Of a stretch of DNA of 58,191 nucleotides, positions 56,626-58,191 are shown in pieces. Under the pieces are notes generated by a model. That model was not told the DNA's origin. It did no database searches and was given only the letters and a program-made list of their open reading frames with translations. The stretch spans positions 1 to 58,191 of the forward strand of contig NZ_CP134869.1 in NCBI RefSeq assembly GCF_031954525.1, read 5' to 3'. Positions within the stretch are counted from its first letter, which is position 1; each line of letters opens with the position of its first letter. The DNA comes from Dyella sp. BiH032. GTDB taxonomy: Bacteria; Pseudomonadota; Gammaproteobacteria; Xanthomonadales; Rhodanobacteraceae. Both the position numbers and the translations under genes were made by a program.

Positions 56626-57015
56626 CTAATCAAGCGCCGCGACAAGGGCGCTGTGTGCTATGACCGCGACAGCGGTGTGACTTTTGGTGGCGAGCTCGAG
56701 CGCTTTCTCGTGGACTCGACCGGAAACCCAGAACCGCAGGATTACCTTGTCTTTCCCGAGATAACTCGGGGCCAGCGGGCCAGGCTTCATCAGAAACCGG
56801 GCCACCAAGTCCTCAAGAAACGCCCGCTTGCTTTGGTCGAAAGGCTTTGCCGTTGTGATCTTTTCCTCGAGCTGGGGGGATATCTGCGTCACGATCAAAA
56901 CCATCCCGAGCTTGGTGTACCTGTTGCCTGCCACGGCATCTTTCTCCCCAAATGAATCATCGGAAGTGTAGATGCTCGTGGGTAATTGGCGGTGGAGCTC
57001 ATCGTTATCCGCCAT
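56626..57015 (-). CDS. Small protein after trbI, DUF2274-related at the C-terminus
   Basis: 129 residues. The C-terminal half (VILRFWVSGRVHEKALELAT ... AVIAHSALVAAL) resembles the DUF2274 pattern of the next gene, suggesting duplication. The N-terminal half is unfamiliar (ITTAKPFDQSKRAFLEDLVA). It overlaps the trbI stop by 11 bases and precedes 56307-56612 by 13 bases. Confidence 0.68.
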   Translation of the reverse strand: MADNDELHRQLPTSIYTSDDSFGEKDAVAGNRYTKLGMVLIVTQISPQLEEKITTAKPFDQSKRAFLEDLVARFLMKPGPLAPSYLGKDKVILRFWVSGRVHEKALELATKSHTAVAVIAHSALVAALD

Positions 57016-58191
57016 ACGGGGGTAGCTGTATGTCCTTGGAAATGAGAATTCCGACCCGTTGCCCTGGTCGGACGATCAGGGTCGGCTGGATATCAAGGGC
57101 ACGTTGTACGAACTTCTGCCCGGCCTGGTTGATCGCCTGGCCGGCGCCCTGGGCAGCGAGCGTCCCGTAGCTCGGATTCACCGCGCTCGACGTGCTGCCC
57201 TGTGATGTAACGGCGGCAGTGCTCAGGACTGAACTAAAAAGGACGCCCGCCAGGAGCTTTCCATAGTGGTTGTCCACCTTGTCGCTGACGCCGGCATAGC
57301 CACTCATGTCCACGCCCGGCATTCCCTCGAGCATCACGCTCGAGCCGTTGGGGAAAACGATGCGGCTCCACACCAGCAAAACTCGCTCCTGACCGAAGGT
57401 CACACGGCTGTCGTACTGGCCGATGAGGCGAGTGCCCTGGGGGATCAGAATGTCGGTACCGCTTGGCGTGTCGTAGACGTTCTGGCTCACCTGCGCAGTG
57501 AGCATGCCCGGAAGATCCGAGTTGACGCCCGTGAGAAACAGCGCCGGAATCATCGTGCCCGCCTGGATTATGTCGTGCGTCCTCGGAACGATCAGGGCGT
57601 GTTGGTTATAAGGATTATCTTCCTTCGAGTTGCCGCCGCTGGCGAAAGCGGCCTTGTCGTCCTGGCGGTTTGCGTCGTCGCGTGCCGCCTTGTTATCGGG
57701 CATACCGCCCACACTCGGGATCTGCCCCGTCACCTGGGGGATCTGAGGCATTTGCATCGGCTGCATCATTCCGGCCGGGCTACTGCTTGCACCGCCGCCG
57801 CCCTTGCCAAACGTCACGCCCGACGTTTGCGCGGCGTCAGCGCGCTTTAGCGCCTCGCCACGGATGCGCGCGAGCTCAGTGTCGAGCGCCGAATTGCCGC
57901 CGTTCGCCTGGCCGCGGTAAGGCTCCACGGTGGGGATCTGTTGCGTGACGCCGCGACTGCCATTCAATAGGCTGACCTGGCCGGGGGCCGGACTGCCGGG
58001 CATGTTGGCCTGTTGCTGAGCTCTTGCCGCCGCCCGTGCGCGCTGTTCTTCGGCGTCGCGCTGTTCGGCGATGGCCGCACCGTAGTCTTTCGGGAGCGCA
58101 TTGATCGCTCCCGCCGTTACAGCGTTTGGCGATGTGGCCGTTTCCTGCTGCTTCTTGTCGTCCTTCGCCGCGTCGTTTGTCTGTGGCGGCT
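57005..58191 (-). CDS. trbI: TrbI/VirB10 core-channel protein, main part (start lies at 175)
   Basis: C-terminal 395 codons of a 453-residue protein that begins at 175 and crosses the window edge. After a Gln/Ala-rich linker (EQRDAEEQRARAAARAQQQA) comes the VirB10 beta-barrel domain: TDILIPQGTRLIGQYDSRVT, VLLVWSRIVFPNGSSVMLEG and DNHYGKLLAGVLFSSVLSTA, the last probably the outer-membrane antenna. The stop is at 57005. Confidence 0.95.
   Translation of the reverse strand, partial: PPQTNDAAKDDKKQQETATSPNAVTAGAINALPKDYGAAIAEQRDAEEQRARAAARAQQQANMPGSPAPGQVSLLNGSRGVTQQIPTVEPYRGQANGGNSALDTELARIRGEALKRADAAQTSGVTFGKGGGGASSSPAGMMQPMQMPQIPQVTGQIPSVGGMPDNKAARDDANRQDDKAAFASGGNSKEDNPYNQHALIVPRTHDIIQAGTMIPALFLTGVNSDLPGMLTAQVSQNVYDTPSGTDILIPQGTRLIGQYDSRVTFGQERVLLVWSRIVFPNGSSVMLEGMPGVDMSGYAGVSDKVDNHYGKLLAGVLFSSVLSTAAVTSQGSTSSAVNPSYGTLAAQGAGQAINQAGQKFVQRALDIQPTLIVRPGQRVGILISKDIQLPPYGG

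Noticed and set aside
1..58191. Antibiotic or metal resistance, insertion sequences, tRNA or rRNA genes
   Set aside because: None recognised in any frame or by eye; transposase motifs and terminal repeats were not seen.

Overview
The window appears to be one complete circular plasmid of 58,191 bp, opened inside the gene for the VirB10-like protein TrbI. The N-terminal 58 codons of trbI run off position 1, and the rest re-enters in frame at 58191, so both edges belong to one 453-codon gene. GC-rich sequence, an IncP-like korA/korB/incC control locus, P-type trb transfer genes and an R64-like type IVb pilus cluster suggest a host among Burkholderiales or Xanthomonadaceae. That is inference. I recognise no antibiotic-, metal- or catabolic-resistance gene, transposase, rRNA or tRNA. 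Only two genes (24860-25204 and 31889-32962) lie on the plus strand.

Layout, following minus-strand transcription. (1) Relaxase, coupling protein, a small accessory protein and TrbB (14619 to 8565). (2) The mating-pair operon trbC-D-E-J-K-L-(small membrane protein)-F-G-I plus two small genes (8482 to 1, then 58191 to 56307). (3) topB and the type IVb pilus genes pilL-N-O-P-Q-R-S, a PilT-like ATPase, pilV, pilM and a lytic transglycosylase (56153 to 42277). A similar inverted repeat of the GTGTATA/TATACAC type precedes both trbC and topB. (4) A long accessory region, 42.2 to 20.5 kb: SSB, an outer-membrane protein, an Mrr-like membrane nuclease, an H-NS-like protein, a DUF4942-type adenine methyltransferase, an ArdB/KlcA antirestriction protein, paralogous membrane proteins, a tyrosine recombinase, two KfrA-like proteins, an LPD29-like protein, a tandem-HTH protein, a VbhA/Fic toxin-antitoxin pair, the replication module, an orphan cytosine methyltransferase and a ParE-type toxin-antitoxin pair. 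(5) incC-korB-korA followed by a small gene, traF and a VirB1-like transglycosylase (20372 to 16359). (6) A 1.7 kb gene-free stretch (14620-16358) with a candidate oriT, a perfect 21-bp inverted repeat and two tandem arrays of structured repeats.

Three control layers can be read in the DNA. The 15-bp palindrome TTTTCGCSGCGAAAA resembles the RK2 KorB operator TTTAGCSGCTAAA. It occurs nine times (once with a mismatch) and is the best candidate target of the plasmid's own KorB. Eight promoters of the accessory region carry the same element ATGACAGGATATGT inside the -35/-10 spacer. Five of them continue into a shared mRNA leader with a hairpin whose bases change while pairing is kept, followed by a conserved block. 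The rep gene is faced by what looks like a countertranscript RNA.

The candidate nic site on the plus strand would make 15-42 kb the leading region. Its genes are transcribed back toward oriT, which fits early expression of SSB, antirestriction protein, methyltransferases and toxin-antitoxin genes in the recipient. The most unusual items are the covarying leader regulon, the covarying hairpin arrays beside oriT, the Fic protein whose C-terminal tail resembles that of the relaxase, and a chromosomal-type parS core inside korA.
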